Source of the DNA: Puniceibacterium antarcticum
GTDB lineage: Bacteria > Pseudomonadota > Alphaproteobacteria > Rhodobacterales > Rhodobacteraceae
Assembly: GCF_002760615.1 (NCBI RefSeq)
Contig: NZ_AWWI01000079.1
Coordinates: 1 to 62,232 of the forward strand
Length of the DNA: 62,232 bases
Reading direction: 5' to 3'
Below are positions 27,769 to 36,278 of the stretch, one piece after another. A program made the position numbers and the translations under genes. Within the stretch, counting starts at the first letter, position 1. Every line of letters starts with the position of its first letter. The notes under the pieces are model-generated. The model did no database searches and had not been told where the DNA came from. It saw only the letters and a program-made list of their open reading frames with translations.

Positions 27769-28422
27769 TTACCCTGAGACGCTGTCGGGGCGGCTGAGCA
27801 CGCCGTAGCGGGCATAATCCCGAAAAAGCGGGCGAAACTGCAGTGTCAGCCCAAGAAGACGGGCAACCGCCTGCATCTTATCCTGCAGATCCGCGCGCGG
27901 TGTGACGTGAAACCGCCCCAGCCAGAGGTGCAGACCGCTGCGAAACCAGCGGGGCAGACCGTCCTGACCGCCAAAATCAACCACATGCAGTTGTCCTCCC
28001 GGGCGCAGCTGGGTTGCGGCCTGACACAAGGCGGCCTGCCAGTCGGGGATCATCGACAGGCTGTAGGACAGCACCACACGGTCGAACCCGCCGGGGCCGA
28101 ACAGGGCATCACCGTCGAAATCGCAGGCATCGGCCTGAACCAGCCGCGCCTGATCGCCCAGCTTGGCCCGGGCAGAGCGCAGCATTTCCTGCGAGATGTC
28201 CAAGCCGCACAATGCGCGGCCCGGATAGGTCTGTGCGATCCGCTGCAGATTGCGCCCGGTGCCGCAGGCGATTTCAAGCACGCGGCCATCGGGGGGCGGC
28301 GCAAGCTCTGCCACCAGCCGGTCACGTCCCAGAAGGTAGTGGCGGCGCGTGATGTCATAGATCCGCCGCTGGTAGCGGTAGGTGCTGTCCATCAGGGCGG
28401 CATGGGCCTGTGTCTCGCTCAT
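27769..28422 (-). CDS. btaB: BtaB, diacylglycerylhomoserine N-methyltransferase
   Basis: A 217-residue SAM-dependent methyltransferase completing betaine lipid DGTS by three N-methylations. The N-terminal YRYQRRIYDITRRHYLLGRD is diagnostic of BtaB; the SAM site is VLEIACGTGRNLQRIA. The start at 28422 (MSETQAH) is four bases after the btaA stop; the frame continues upstream into btaA, but that extension has no match to the family. It is the last gene of plcP-btaA-btaB. Confidence 0.93.
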   Translation of the reverse strand: MSETQAHAALMDSTYRYQRRIYDITRRHYLLGRDRLVAELAPPPDGRVLEIACGTGRNLQRIAQTYPGRALCGLDISQEMLRSARAKLGDQARLVQADACDFDGDALFGPGGFDRVVLSYSLSMIPDWQAALCQAATQLRPGGQLHVVDFGGQDGLPRWFRSGLHLWLGRFHVTPRADLQDKMQAVARLLGLTLQFRPLFRDYARYGVLSRPDSVSG

Positions 28423-28426
28423 CTGG

Positions 28427-29650
28427 TCAGCCCTGAAAGCGGTAAAGGTGGAAGCCGCCGTAGATGGCGGAGCGGTCATTGGCAAAGCCGGTTGCTGAGG
28501 CCGCTGCATCATAGCACCAGCGGTTCAGGACGGATGGGTCGAGCCGTCCGGGCAGGATGTCATCCGCCCCGCCGGTGCGAAAGATCACCCGCGCGCCGGG
28601 CCGGGCGGTTCGGCTGATCTGCTGCCACAGGGCGTTGAGCTGATCATCATTCATCCAGTCCTGCGCATCAAGCAGCACATAGGCGTCCAGCGATCCGGCG
28701 TCACTTTCCCCCAGCAGGTCGGTCATCGAACGGTTGAGGATGGTGAACCTGCACGCGCCGCTCCGCAGGATGTCAAAGTGCCGGGGGTCCAGATAGGGCG
28801 GCAGCGACCCCTGCCCCACCGGCGCATATCTGCGGCCAAAGGCCTGCCAGGCAAAGTAGTTTTCACCAATCGGGAAATCGCAGGCAAGCTTGCGCACCCG
28901 TTCCTTGAGCACGGGCAGGACATCCCCGCCGCCATCGGCGGCCAGCTTGTCATATTGCGCAGGCGGAATGCCAAGGCCGAAGAGCGAGGCGCGGCGCCGC
29001 GCCATCCAGCGCACGGGGCCGGAGTCGAGCACCGGCAGGATCCGGGTTTCGTAAAAGGCGCGCTGTTCTTCAAGGCTTTGCGCGGCCAGCAGCGGGCCAT
29101 AGGTCAGCCCGCCGAGGCGTGAGACGATGTGCACCACGCCCAGAAACCGGCCCAGCAGACCGAAGCGGTGAAAGCCCCGCGCGAACATGCTGATGCGGCG
29201 ACGGCCCAAAACGCGCGCGTCCCAAAAGGCACGGCTGTCCGCATCAAGCTGCGCCGCGAGCCTTTGATCATAGAGCGTGACATTGGCAGGGCGGTCAGCA
29301 TGGACAAAGAAATCAAAGAACTCTTCCTGGCTCAGATGCTGGGCGGCTGCGATCTTGAGCCGCCCCAGCGCCACATGGGCGGGCGACAGATCCACCGCCG
29401 TGACCGATCCGGGGTTTGCGGTAAGGTACGACATCGCGTTACAGGACCCTGAGGCGATGCAGAACACATCCTCACCCGGCTGAAGGGTCAGCGCGGCCAT
29501 ATCAACCACAGGATCCTCCCAGATCTGAGGATAGACCAGCCCGGTGAACAGATGCGAAAACAGCCGTTCCAGCAGGCCGGTGCGGTTCAGGGCGCTGTTC
29601 TGGTGCACGGCGGCACCCAGCTGTCCGGTGACATCGGGGGTATCGGTCAT
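28427..29650 (-). CDS. btaA: BtaA, SAM:diacylglycerol 3-amino-3-carboxypropyltransferase (DUF3419)
   Basis: A 407-residue DUF3419 protein that transfers the aminocarboxypropyl group of SAM to diacylglycerol, the first DGTS step. The SAM-binding region is VFCIASGSCNAMSYLT with AVDLSPAHVALG after it; the N-terminus shows FTGLVYPQIWEDP, typical of the family. It lies five bases after plcP and four before btaB. Diacylglycerol made by PlcP would be its substrate, so gene order matches pathway order. Confidence 0.94.
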   Translation of the reverse strand: MTDTPDVTGQLGAAVHQNSALNRTGLLERLFSHLFTGLVYPQIWEDPVVDMAALTLQPGEDVFCIASGSCNAMSYLTANPGSVTAVDLSPAHVALGRLKIAAAQHLSQEEFFDFFVHADRPANVTLYDQRLAAQLDADSRAFWDARVLGRRRISMFARGFHRFGLLGRFLGVVHIVSRLGGLTYGPLLAAQSLEEQRAFYETRILPVLDSGPVRWMARRRASLFGLGIPPAQYDKLAADGGGDVLPVLKERVRKLACDFPIGENYFAWQAFGRRYAPVGQGSLPPYLDPRHFDILRSGACRFTILNRSMTDLLGESDAGSLDAYVLLDAQDWMNDDQLNALWQQISRTARPGARVIFRTGGADDILPGRLDPSVLNRWCYDAAASATGFANDRSAIYGGFHLYRFQG

Positions 29651-29655
29651 GTCTA

Positions 29656-30474
29656 TCAGGCCACTTCTTTTTGTTTCTGGCGGTTCTGGCTGCGGCGCGC
29701 GAGGCGGCCTTGCGGTGTCTCGCGACGGCGCATTTCGGCAGCCCAGTCGATCAGATGCAGGCTGCCATCGGCGGATTCGACAACGGCGGTGCAGCTTTCG
29801 ACCCAGTCGCCGGTGTTGATGTAGTCAAGTTCATCGATCTTGCGGATGCAGGCCGCGTGGATGTGGCCGCAGATCACACCGTCAAATCCCTTGCGGCGCG
29901 CCTCGTCCGCCAGCACCGCCTCGTATTCGCTGATGAAGCTGACGGCCTGCTTGACCTGTTGCTTGGCCCAGTTGGACAGCGACCAGTATTGCCCGCCCCA
30001 GAGCCTGCGCGCCCGGTTCAGCCATGTGTTGAGCCAGAGCGCGAATTCATAGGCGCGGTCCCCCAGATGGGCGAGCCATTTGGCGTTGACCACGATGGAG
30101 TCGAACTGATCGCCATGGGTGATCAGCAGGCGGCGGCCATCGGCGGTGACGTGGGGGGCGGTTTCGACCACCTCGATCCCGCCGAAATGGGTACCAAGGT
30201 AGTTGCGCAAAACCTCGTCATGGTTGCCGGGCACATAGCAGATCCGCACCCCGTCGTGGGCGCGCGCCAACAGGTCCTGCACGACGTCATCATGTGCCTG
30301 AGGCCAGAACCAGCCGCGCCGCAGCCGCCAGGCATCAACGATGTCGCCGATCAGATAGATCGTGTCGGCGCGGTTGTGTTTGAGAAAGTCCAGCAGCATG
30401 CCGGCCTGACACCCCGATGTGCCGAGGTGAACGTCCGAGAGGAATATTGTCCGGTGCCGCACAGATCCATCCAC
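29656..30474 (-). CDS. plcP: PlcP-type calcineurin-fold phospholipase C
   Basis: A 272-residue metallophosphoesterase with FLSDVHLGTSGCQA, LIGDIVDAWRLRRGWFWPQ, YVPGNHDE, LITHGDQFD and GVICGHIHAA. Automated annotation would call it LpxH-like, but GTSGCQA...LLDFLK plus WRLRR-W-WPQ and linkage to btaAB fit PlcP, which under phosphate limitation degrades phospholipids to diacylglycerol. It is first of a three-gene operon. A degenerate PHO-box-like site lies about 40 bp upstream. Function is inferred from family and context. Confidence 0.85.
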   Translation of the reverse strand: MDGSVRHRTIFLSDVHLGTSGCQAGMLLDFLKHNRADTIYLIGDIVDAWRLRRGWFWPQAHDDVVQDLLARAHDGVRICYVPGNHDEVLRNYLGTHFGGIEVVETAPHVTADGRRLLITHGDQFDSIVVNAKWLAHLGDRAYEFALWLNTWLNRARRLWGGQYWSLSNWAKQQVKQAVSFISEYEAVLADEARRKGFDGVICGHIHAACIRKIDELDYINTGDWVESCTAVVESADGSLHLIDWAAEMRRRETPQGRLARRSQNRQKQKEVA

Positions 30475-30511
30475 GCCTTGGGGTTCCTTGCGGATGTCTT
30501 AGCCTGCGTAG

Positions 30512-30529
30512 AACTCGGATTTGTGACAA
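30512..30529 (-). promoter_or_regulatory. Degenerate PHO box candidate upstream of plcP
   Basis: The minus strand reads TTGTCAC-AAAT-CCGAGTT. The first half and the AAAT spacer match the alphaproteobacterial PhoB box (CTGTCAT-AAAT-CTGTCAT), but the second half is poor. It sits 38-55 bp upstream of the plcP start, a sensible position for PhoB activation. Confidence 0.4.
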
Positions 30530-30695
30530 TGGTGGATTTTCGGCGGGATTGGGCTTTGTTAATCTCCCGTGTCCCTGCGCGTCATCGCCGGGGGAGCAGT
30601 CTGCGTGACCTGCCCGGCCTCAAGCCGAAATGGCAAACGGGGCACGCCAGACCCTCATCCAGCGCGCCCCGTCAGTTTGATAAATCCAAGCCCGC

Positions 30696-31814
30696 TCAGT
30701 TTGGCAGGTAACACTGCACATCTTGTCCGCAGCCACTTGCGTAGTCACGCGCAAGCGCCTGCCAGTCGATCTGCGCAGCGCGGCTCCAGTCATGCGGCTC
30801 GGACGTCTGCTCAGGCTCTGAGTGCGGTGCCTCTGACACCCGTCCACGGGCATAATCGACAACGCGACGGCCCTCTTTGAAGGCTGCCAGTGACTGATCC
30901 CAGCGCGCCTTTGGCCAAAGCAGGCTCATGGCCCGCGTCCCGGGATTGTACTCTGCAGTGAACAGAGTGCCAAAGCCTTCGATATAGCGGTCCTGATGCA
31001 GGGGGTGCTGCAGGAATTGATGTTTCAGGGCCTCTGGCGCGACCTGCAAGCGCGACAGATGCGCGTGGCGTTCATAGGTCCGGGTGAAGGGTGCCCGGTC
31101 AGGCAGATCCTTGCCGCTTTGGTGGTTGGTCGCGATCGCCATTGGCATCCGGCGCATGCCGCCGCCCGCGATCATCTCGACGCTGGCGGTGGCGCCCGTC
31201 GCGTCGGCCAGTACGAGGTTATAGGCCATATGCGACGGCACGCGGTGCAGCACGGCAAGTGCGTCGGCAACAGTGTCGCAAGTTTGCAGCACATAGCGCA
31301 GGATCGTCGTGATCCCGAACCCCGGGCCCGTGTCCGACCGCCCGCCATAGGCCAGCGCGATACTCAGTCCCGCGTCATTGATCCCGTCCGACAACCCCCA
31401 GAGGAATTCCACCATCCCCATCACCGGTCTGCCGCCCCATTCTGTGCGCAGCAGCAGCCCTTCGTTCAGATCCGGCGACAGGTCGTAATTGCGCAGCAGT
31501 CGCACCTCGTCCCCCTGCGACATCGCGGCGAGCGAGCAGCCGCCGAGGTATTTCGGCGGGCACCAGGTGGACAGGAACCGCGCCGCCCTGTCGCCACCCC
31601 CGGCCAGCGCAACAAGATCTTCATAGACCGGCACCAGTTCGGGCATATGCGTCTTCAACGCCTTGCGGCAGGCAGTCGCAGAAGGCCCCGCATCGCCGTT
31701 TCGCGACAGGAACCATGCCTTGTAAGCAGGCCAGGACCGCGTCCAGCGGGCCTGCCATTTCGGACCGGGGGTTGGTTCGGCGACCGCGTCAAAGGTCAGG
31801 GACATGTTTGCCAT
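30696..31814 (-). CDS. C45-family N-terminal-nucleophile acyltransferase/peptidase
   Basis: A 372-residue Ntn-hydrolase related to acyl-CoA:6-aminopenicillanate acyltransferase. The expected autocatalytic site is Cys93 in YLGGCSLAAM, followed by VRLLRNYDLSP, a close match to the R-N-x-D signature of this superfamily, and later GINDAGLSIALAYGG. Such proteins hydrolyse or form amide bonds on small molecules; the substrate here is unknown. The start codon overlaps the stop of the esterase gene (TGATG), so the two are translationally coupled. Confidence 0.83.
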   Translation of the reverse strand: MANMSLTFDAVAEPTPGPKWQARWTRSWPAYKAWFLSRNGDAGPSATACRKALKTHMPELVPVYEDLVALAGGGDRAARFLSTWCPPKYLGGCSLAAMSQGDEVRLLRNYDLSPDLNEGLLLRTEWGGRPVMGMVEFLWGLSDGINDAGLSIALAYGGRSDTGPGFGITTILRYVLQTCDTVADALAVLHRVPSHMAYNLVLADATGATASVEMIAGGGMRRMPMAIATNHQSGKDLPDRAPFTRTYERHAHLSRLQVAPEALKHQFLQHPLHQDRYIEGFGTLFTAEYNPGTRAMSLLWPKARWDQSLAAFKEGRRVVDYARGRVSEAPHSEPEQTSEPHDWSRAAQIDWQALARDYASGCGQDVQCYLPN

Positions 31815-32920
31815 CAGGCAGCGCCTTTGCTGGTTTCAAAGAAAAAACCCACCATTTCGGCGCTGGCATCGGGGCCTTTGGCGTCGGTGAAAGATCCCGC
31901 CGCCTGTCCGCCGGACCAGGCATGGCCCAGACCGTCGATGTGCCAATAGTCAAGCGTGACCGCGCCGTCCGGGGTGGTCACCGTCTTGCGCTGATAGCTG
32001 CGCCCTTCGATGGTGCCGGTGGTTTCGTCATGCAGGGTCTGCGCTGCGCCGCGGGCCAAGGCGTGCTGATAGATCCGCTCTGCATTCACCGGGTGCACGG
32101 TGGAATCCGCGCTGCCCTGAAAAAGAATGGTGCGCGGGGTCTGCCTGCCCGAGACCGGAGGGGTGATATCGGGACCATTGCCCTGCATCGCCGCAAAGGC
32201 CGAAGCGACGTCATGCGCCGCCCCCGTGGGCAGGCCGGAATGCACACCGATGGCGGAAAAGACATCCGGATAGGTATCGCCCAGGATCATCGCCATCGCG
32301 CCCCCGGCCGACAGGCCCGCCACAAAGGTCCGGCCCGCAGGCACGCCATGGGCCTGCGCCACCTGCCGTGTCATGCCGGCCAAGATCGCCGGTTCGCCCC
32401 TGTCGCGGCGCTGATCATTGGGGCTGAACCAGTTCCAGCAGGACTGCGCATTGTTGCCGCGCGCCTGTTCCGGGTAGAGCACGATGAAACGGTGAGTTTC
32501 TGCCAGCGCGTTCATCCCGGTGCCTGCGGCAAAATCTTCGGGATTCTGGGTACAGCCGTGCAGCATCACGACCAGCCCGGTCACGCCCTGCTCCACCGAT
32601 TTGGGCACATAGCTGCGATAGTTTCGCGTGCCAGCCGCACAGGTAAAGCTGCCCGGCTGCATGACATCGCCTGCGAGAACAGTGCTGTCCTGCCCCACAT
32701 CCCCGCCAAGGCCCTGCATATGCGACATCATCGTCTGCATGGTGTTGTGAGTGTTCTGCATGAGCGAGCCCACAAAGCCCGCCGAGGACATGCCGCCCGC
32801 GGGTGTGGCCAGGCCGCGTTCGGCAAGTGTGCGTTTCACCAGATCACTGGCCGCCGACAGGTGCGTCTGACGGACACCCCGGGGCATGGCACGCGCGGCG
32901 CCGTCGAATATTTTGGTCAT
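31814..32920 (-). CDS. PHB-depolymerase-type alpha/beta-hydrolase esterase
   Basis: A 368-residue protein of the short-chain poly(3-hydroxybutyrate) depolymerase/LpqC esterase group. The core has VVMLHGCTQNPEDFA, the nucleophile Ser204 in VAGLSAGGAMA, an acidic residue in FQGSADSTVHP and the histidine in GLGHAWSGG. No clear signal peptide is seen; the first 85 residues are methionine-rich and probably partly disordered, so an intracellular or unusually secreted enzyme is possible. It is coupled to the C45 gene and lies 85 bp after an RHH regulator gene. Confidence 0.87.
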   Translation of the reverse strand: MTKIFDGAARAMPRGVRQTHLSAASDLVKRTLAERGLATPAGGMSSAGFVGSLMQNTHNTMQTMMSHMQGLGGDVGQDSTVLAGDVMQPGSFTCAAGTRNYRSYVPKSVEQGVTGLVVMLHGCTQNPEDFAAGTGMNALAETHRFIVLYPEQARGNNAQSCWNWFSPNDQRRDRGEPAILAGMTRQVAQAHGVPAGRTFVAGLSAGGAMAMILGDTYPDVFSAIGVHSGLPTGAAHDVASAFAAMQGNGPDITPPVSGRQTPRTILFQGSADSTVHPVNAERIYQHALARGAAQTLHDETTGTIEGRSYQRKTVTTPDGAVTLDYWHIDGLGHAWSGGQAAGSFTDAKGPDASAEMVGFFFETSKGAA

Positions 32921-33005
32921 CTCTTTGATCCTTCAGGAAATTTCTGGTCTTTTGGAGTGCTGTGGTCCTGTGCACTTTTGTGCCTGCGTGACCATCTGCG
33001 GCACG

Positions 33006-33422
33006 TCATATGATACGCTCGGCCAAGGCTTTCTTGACCGCTGCACTGGCTTGCAACGCACCCAGTACGGTCAGCGATCCGATGGTTTGCAACGCCAGTT
33101 CGGGCGTCACATCGGGGGCGATCCGGGCCAGCCCCACAACCTTGATATGCAGGATTTCACCTGCAGCCTTGACGGATTCCAGATCTGCGACGGAATAGTC
33201 GCGCAGGCCCAGGTCCATCGTGTGACGTTCGATCGACCGCGCCACAGTATCGCCATGTGTGTCGAGCTGGTTGCGGATGGCAGTGCGGATAAAGTCGCTG
33301 CGGTTGGAGTAAAATCCCTCCTGCACCAGAAGATCCACCCGGCCAAGGTCGACAAACCCCAGATTGATGGTGATCTTTTCGCTGTCGGGCACCCTGTCCC
33401 TGATCTGTCTTACAGTCGACAT
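33006..33422 (-). CDS. Ribbon-helix-helix (CopG-like) transcriptional regulator
   Basis: A 138-residue protein. Residues about 18-62 form a ribbon-helix-helix motif: strand KITINLGFVDLGRVDLLV, then a helix with GFYSNRSDFIRTAIRNQLD, typical of NikR/CopG-like operators. The remaining 75 residues are a small C-terminal domain without visible metal-binding motif. ATG 33422 has GGAG eight bases upstream; the longer frame would start inside the operator-like repeats. It precedes the esterase and C45 genes on the same strand and may control them and itself. Confidence 0.82.
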   Translation of the reverse strand: MSTVRQIRDRVPDSEKITINLGFVDLGRVDLLVQEGFYSNRSDFIRTAIRNQLDTHGDTVARSIERHTMDLGLRDYSVADLESVKAAGEILHIKVVGLARIAPDVTPELALQTIGSLTVLGALQASAAVKKALAERII

Positions 33423-33432
33423 TCTAATTTCT

Positions 33433-33458
33433 CCATCCACATGGATGGCATATGGATG
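33433..33458 (-). promoter_or_regulatory. Putative RHH autoregulatory operator
   Basis: CCATCCAC-ATGGATGG (33433-33448) is a near-perfect dyad, and a further ATGGATG copy follows at 33452-33458, 11 bp from the previous one. The cluster covers the region just upstream of the RHH gene's ribosome site. RHH proteins bind such short tandem or inverted repeats cooperatively. Confidence 0.6.
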
Positions 33459-33609
33459 TTAAAACACCTTTTACAAGACTTGTCCGCCCACAACTGCCGC
33501 TTTGCGCACGTCGAGAGGCGTGAATCTGCAGGCGCGGCTTTGCCGAACGGAAATATCTGCTTAACATGAGGTGGACCGCGCAGCCCCCAGCGCATAGACA
33601 CGACCGAAA

Positions 33610-33633
33610 TGTTACAGACTCGAATCTGTCACA
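33610..33633. promoter_or_regulatory. 24-bp palindrome upstream of minC
   Basis: TGTTACAGACTC/GAATCTGTCACA matches its own reverse complement at 10 of 12 pair positions. It ends 21 bp before the minC start and 11 bp before its ribosome site, so a bound protein would likely block minCDE transcription or early elongation. I do not recognise the cognate regulator. The rest of 33459-33654 shows nothing else. Confidence 0.6.
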
Positions 33634-33654
33634 AGCCCTGAGCAGGAGCAGCAG

Positions 33655-34416
33655 TTGAACGTGGCCAAGGATACACCACCGGACCATCGCGCAGAGTCCC
33701 GCACATCGGTGCGGCCTATAAATATTCGCGGCAGGTTCCTGACCGCCGTGGCGCTGAAGATTGACGGCGGACTGCCGGATGACGACTTTTACGCGGCATT
33801 GGATGACATGCTGCGCCAGAGGCCGCATTTTCTGGTTGATGCGCCCCTGATCCTAGATCTGGATGGCGCTGACAGCCTGACCCGGTCCACGGAGATGAAG
33901 GATCTCGTCGCCAATCTGAAGGCGCGCAAATTCAATGCCTTCGGCGTGCAGAATGCCAGCGATATGCAGCTGGCCGCCGCCGAAGAGGCCGGTCTGATCG
34001 CCGTCCCCCCCGGACGCGATGCACCGCTGCGCGATGATCGCCCGGAAAGGCGTCGCAGCGCGGGAACAACTGAAAAGCAGCCCACTGCCGTTACGCGCAC
34101 GGTGACCGTGCCGATCCGTTCGGGTCAGACGGTGGTGGCTGAGCATGGCGATCTGGTGGTGATCGGGCCTGTGGCGTCCGGCGCAGAGCTGATCGCCCGG
34201 GGCAACATCCATATCTACGGCACCCTGCGCGGGCGGGCCATGGCAGGCTGTCATGGCGATACGGAAGCGCGGATCTTCTGCCAGAACATGGATGCAGAAC
34301 TATTGGCAGTGGCCGGGCTGTACCGGACCAGTGAAAACCTGGGGCAAGAGATACGCAAACGCAGCGTACAGGTCTTTCTTCAGGATGAACGGCTTTGTGT
34401 GGAGACACTTGGATGA
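33655..34416 (+). CDS. minC: Septum site-determining protein MinC
   Basis: A 253-residue FtsZ-polymerisation inhibitor. The N-terminal domain (residues 20-110) precedes a linker rich in R, E and T, and a C-terminal beta-helix with IRSGQTVVAEHGDLVVIGPV, GAELIARGNIHIYGTLRGRA and GCHGDTEARIFC, which binds MinD. The TTG start at 33655 is chosen because AGGAG (33644-33648) lies six bases upstream. Its stop overlaps the minD start by 4 bp. Confidence 0.94.
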   Translation: MNVAKDTPPDHRAESRTSVRPINIRGRFLTAVALKIDGGLPDDDFYAALDDMLRQRPHFLVDAPLILDLDGADSLTRSTEMKDLVANLKARKFNAFGVQNASDMQLAAAEEAGLIAVPPGRDAPLRDDRPERRRSAGTTEKQPTAVTRTVTVPIRSGQTVVAEHGDLVVIGPVASGAELIARGNIHIYGTLRGRAMAGCHGDTEARIFCQNMDAELLAVAGLYRTSENLGQEIRKRSVQVFLQDERLCVETLG

Positions 34417-35264
34417 CATCGAATTTGACACAGAAACCCAAGGTGCAGGGCAAGATCATCGTGATCACCTCGGGCAAGGGCGGCGTGGGCAAGACAACCT
34501 CTGCCGCCGCAATCAGCGCGGGACTGGCCCAGCGCGGGCACAAGACAGTTGTGATCGACTTTGACGTGGGTCTGCGCAACCTCGACATGATCATGGGCTG
34601 CGAACGCCGGGTCGTGTTCGACTTTATCAACGTGATTCAGGGGGATGCGCGTCTGAAACAGGCGCTGATCAAGGACAAGCGCCTTGAAAACCTGTTCATC
34701 CTGCCCACCTCGCAGACTCGCGACAAGGATGCGCTGACCAAAGAGGGCGTCGAGAAGGTTCTGAACGAGCTGCGCGACGAATTCGAATACATCGTCTGCG
34801 ACAGCCCCGCCGGGATCGAGCGCGGCGCCCAGATGGCGATGTATTTCGCGGATGAGGCTGTTGTGGTCACCAACCCCGAAGTGTCGTCGGTGCGTGACAG
34901 CGACCGCGTTCTTGGCCTGCTGAGCAGCAAGACCGCCCGCGCGGAACGCCCGGGCGCCGAGCCGATCAAGGCGCAGGTGCTGCTGACACGCTATGACGTG
35001 CAGCGCATCGCCAGGGGCGAGATGATGACGGTCGATGACGTGCTTGAGATTCTGGCCGTGCCGCTGCTGGGTATCGTGCCGGAAAGTCCTGCTGTGCTGC
35101 GTGCGTCCAACGAAGGCGTTCCGGTCACGATGGATGAGCCTTCTGCGGCATCCGCAGCCTATATGGATGCGGTTGCGCGCCTGACGGGCGAAGAGGTCGA
35201 GATGCGCCTTGCCTCGGACAAGCGCCCCGGGCTGTTCCAGCGCCTCTTCGGACGGACGGGCTAA
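34413..35264 (+). CDS. minD: Septum site-determining ATPase MinD
   Basis: A 283-residue deviant Walker A ATPase that recruits MinC to the membrane and oscillates with MinE. The N-terminus has [12 protein letters not shown], followed by [26 protein letters not shown] and a C-terminal amphipathic tail (PGLFQRLFG) for membrane targeting. The start at 34413 overlaps minC; a longer frame begins within minC and is not credible. Confidence 0.97.
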   Translation: MTSNLTQKPKVQGKIIVITSGKGGVGKTTSAAAISAGLAQRGHKTVVIDFDVGLRNLDMIMGCERRVVFDFINVIQGDARLKQALIKDKRLENLFILPTSQTRDKDALTKEGVEKVLNELRDEFEYIVCDSPAGIERGAQMAMYFADEAVVVTNPEVSSVRDSDRVLGLLSSKTARAERPGAEPIKAQVLLTRYDVQRIARGEMMTVDDVLEILAVPLLGIVPESPAVLRASNEGVPVTMDEPSAASAAYMDAVARLTGEEVEMRLASDKRPGLFQRLFGRTG

Positions 35265-35266
35265 GC

Positions 35267-35575
35267 ATGTTTGGCTTTATCTTCCGCCCCCGCAAAACCA
35301 AGTCGGCACAAACAGCCAAGGACCGCCTTCAGATCCTGCTTGCGCATGAGCGCGGCAGCGGCCCTGCCCCTGACTTTCTGCCGGAACTCCAGCGTGAGAT
35401 CCTTGAAGTGATCCGGCGCCACATGAAGATCGACAAGGACGCTGTCGAGATCAAGATGGATCGCGGCGACGAATGGTCGAGCCTTGAGATCAACATCGAA
35501 TTTCCGAACAAGGAAAAGGATGATTCGGACAAGGAAGCCGATAAGGACGAAGGCGAGGATAAAGCCAAGGCGTGA
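35267..35575 (+). CDS. minE: Cell division topological specificity factor MinE
   Basis: A 102-residue MinE. The N-terminal MinD-contact and membrane helix region includes [15 protein letters not shown], and the topological-specificity domain follows ([29 protein letters not shown] read in two parts). The C-terminus is a highly charged K/D/E tail of about 20 residues, longer than in E. coli. It starts two bases after minD. The 184 bp after it show nothing recognisable. Confidence 0.96.
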   Translation: MFGFIFRPRKTKSAQTAKDRLQILLAHERGSGPAPDFLPELQREILEVIRRHMKIDKDAVEIKMDRGDEWSSLEINIEFPNKEKDDSDKEADKDEGEDKAKA

Positions 35576-35759
35576 CGCCTGAAAGTTCGCCAGCCTACAG
35601 CGTTTGGATGTAAACCTGAGTTGCCTTTCGCGGCGTCAGATCAGAGATTTGAATGCGAAAGGCGATGGACCATTGTCTTGGGCCAACGTCGAAACGCGGC
35701 GCGCGGGCGGGCGATTTCTCGGGCCTGACCCTGTCCGGGTTACGCCACGCTGCGGATCA

Positions 35760-36266
35760 CTACTTGACCCGCAGCGGATGACCGCAGACCACAAGGTCGA
35801 TCCGGTCGACCACGGCGCCAATGCGCTGGTTCATGGCGCCGCAGCTGTCGCGATAGGCACGTGCCAGTGCATTGTCGGGCACGATGCCCGATCCGACCTC
35901 GTTGGTGACCATCACCACCGGGCTGGTCTGGGCCTTGAGGGTCTGTGACAAGTCCGCAAGCGCGGCGTCGATATCCAGATCCTGCATCATCAGATTGGAC
36001 AGCCACAGCGTCAGGCAATCGACCAGACGCGGGCCGCGCCCGTCGGTGCGTTGCAGGGCGCCACACAGGTCCAGCGGTTCCTCGACCGTGTGCCAGCCCG
36101 GCCCGCGCTGCAGCAGATGGGCGGCGATGCGGTGCGACATCTCTTCATCCAGCGCCTCGGCCGTCGCGATATAGATGGGCTGAGCGCCCATCGCCCGCAC
36201 AAGGCCTTCGGCAAAGCGGCTCTTGCCGGATTTAGCACCACCGGTGACAAGCGCGAGGTTTTCCAT
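35760..36266 (-). CDS. cobU: Adenosylcobinamide kinase/guanylyltransferase
   Basis: A 168-residue bifunctional enzyme (also named CobP) that phosphorylates adenosylcobinamide and attaches GMP in the nucleotide-loop stage of B12 assembly. It has the P-loop VTGGAKSGKSRFAE, the guanylylated-histidine region YIATAEALDEEM...HR, and VTNEVGSGIVP near the C-terminus. It lies 12 bp downstream of cobQ in a cobalamin operon. Confidence 0.95.
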   Translation of the reverse strand: MENLALVTGGAKSGKSRFAEGLVRAMGAQPIYIATAEALDEEMSHRIAAHLLQRGPGWHTVEEPLDLCGALQRTDGRGPRLVDCLTLWLSNLMMQDLDIDAALADLSQTLKAQTSPVVMVTNEVGSGIVPDNALARAYRDSCGAMNQRIGAVVDRIDLVVCGHPLRVK

Positions 36267-36278
36267 GGTGCTCCCAGC

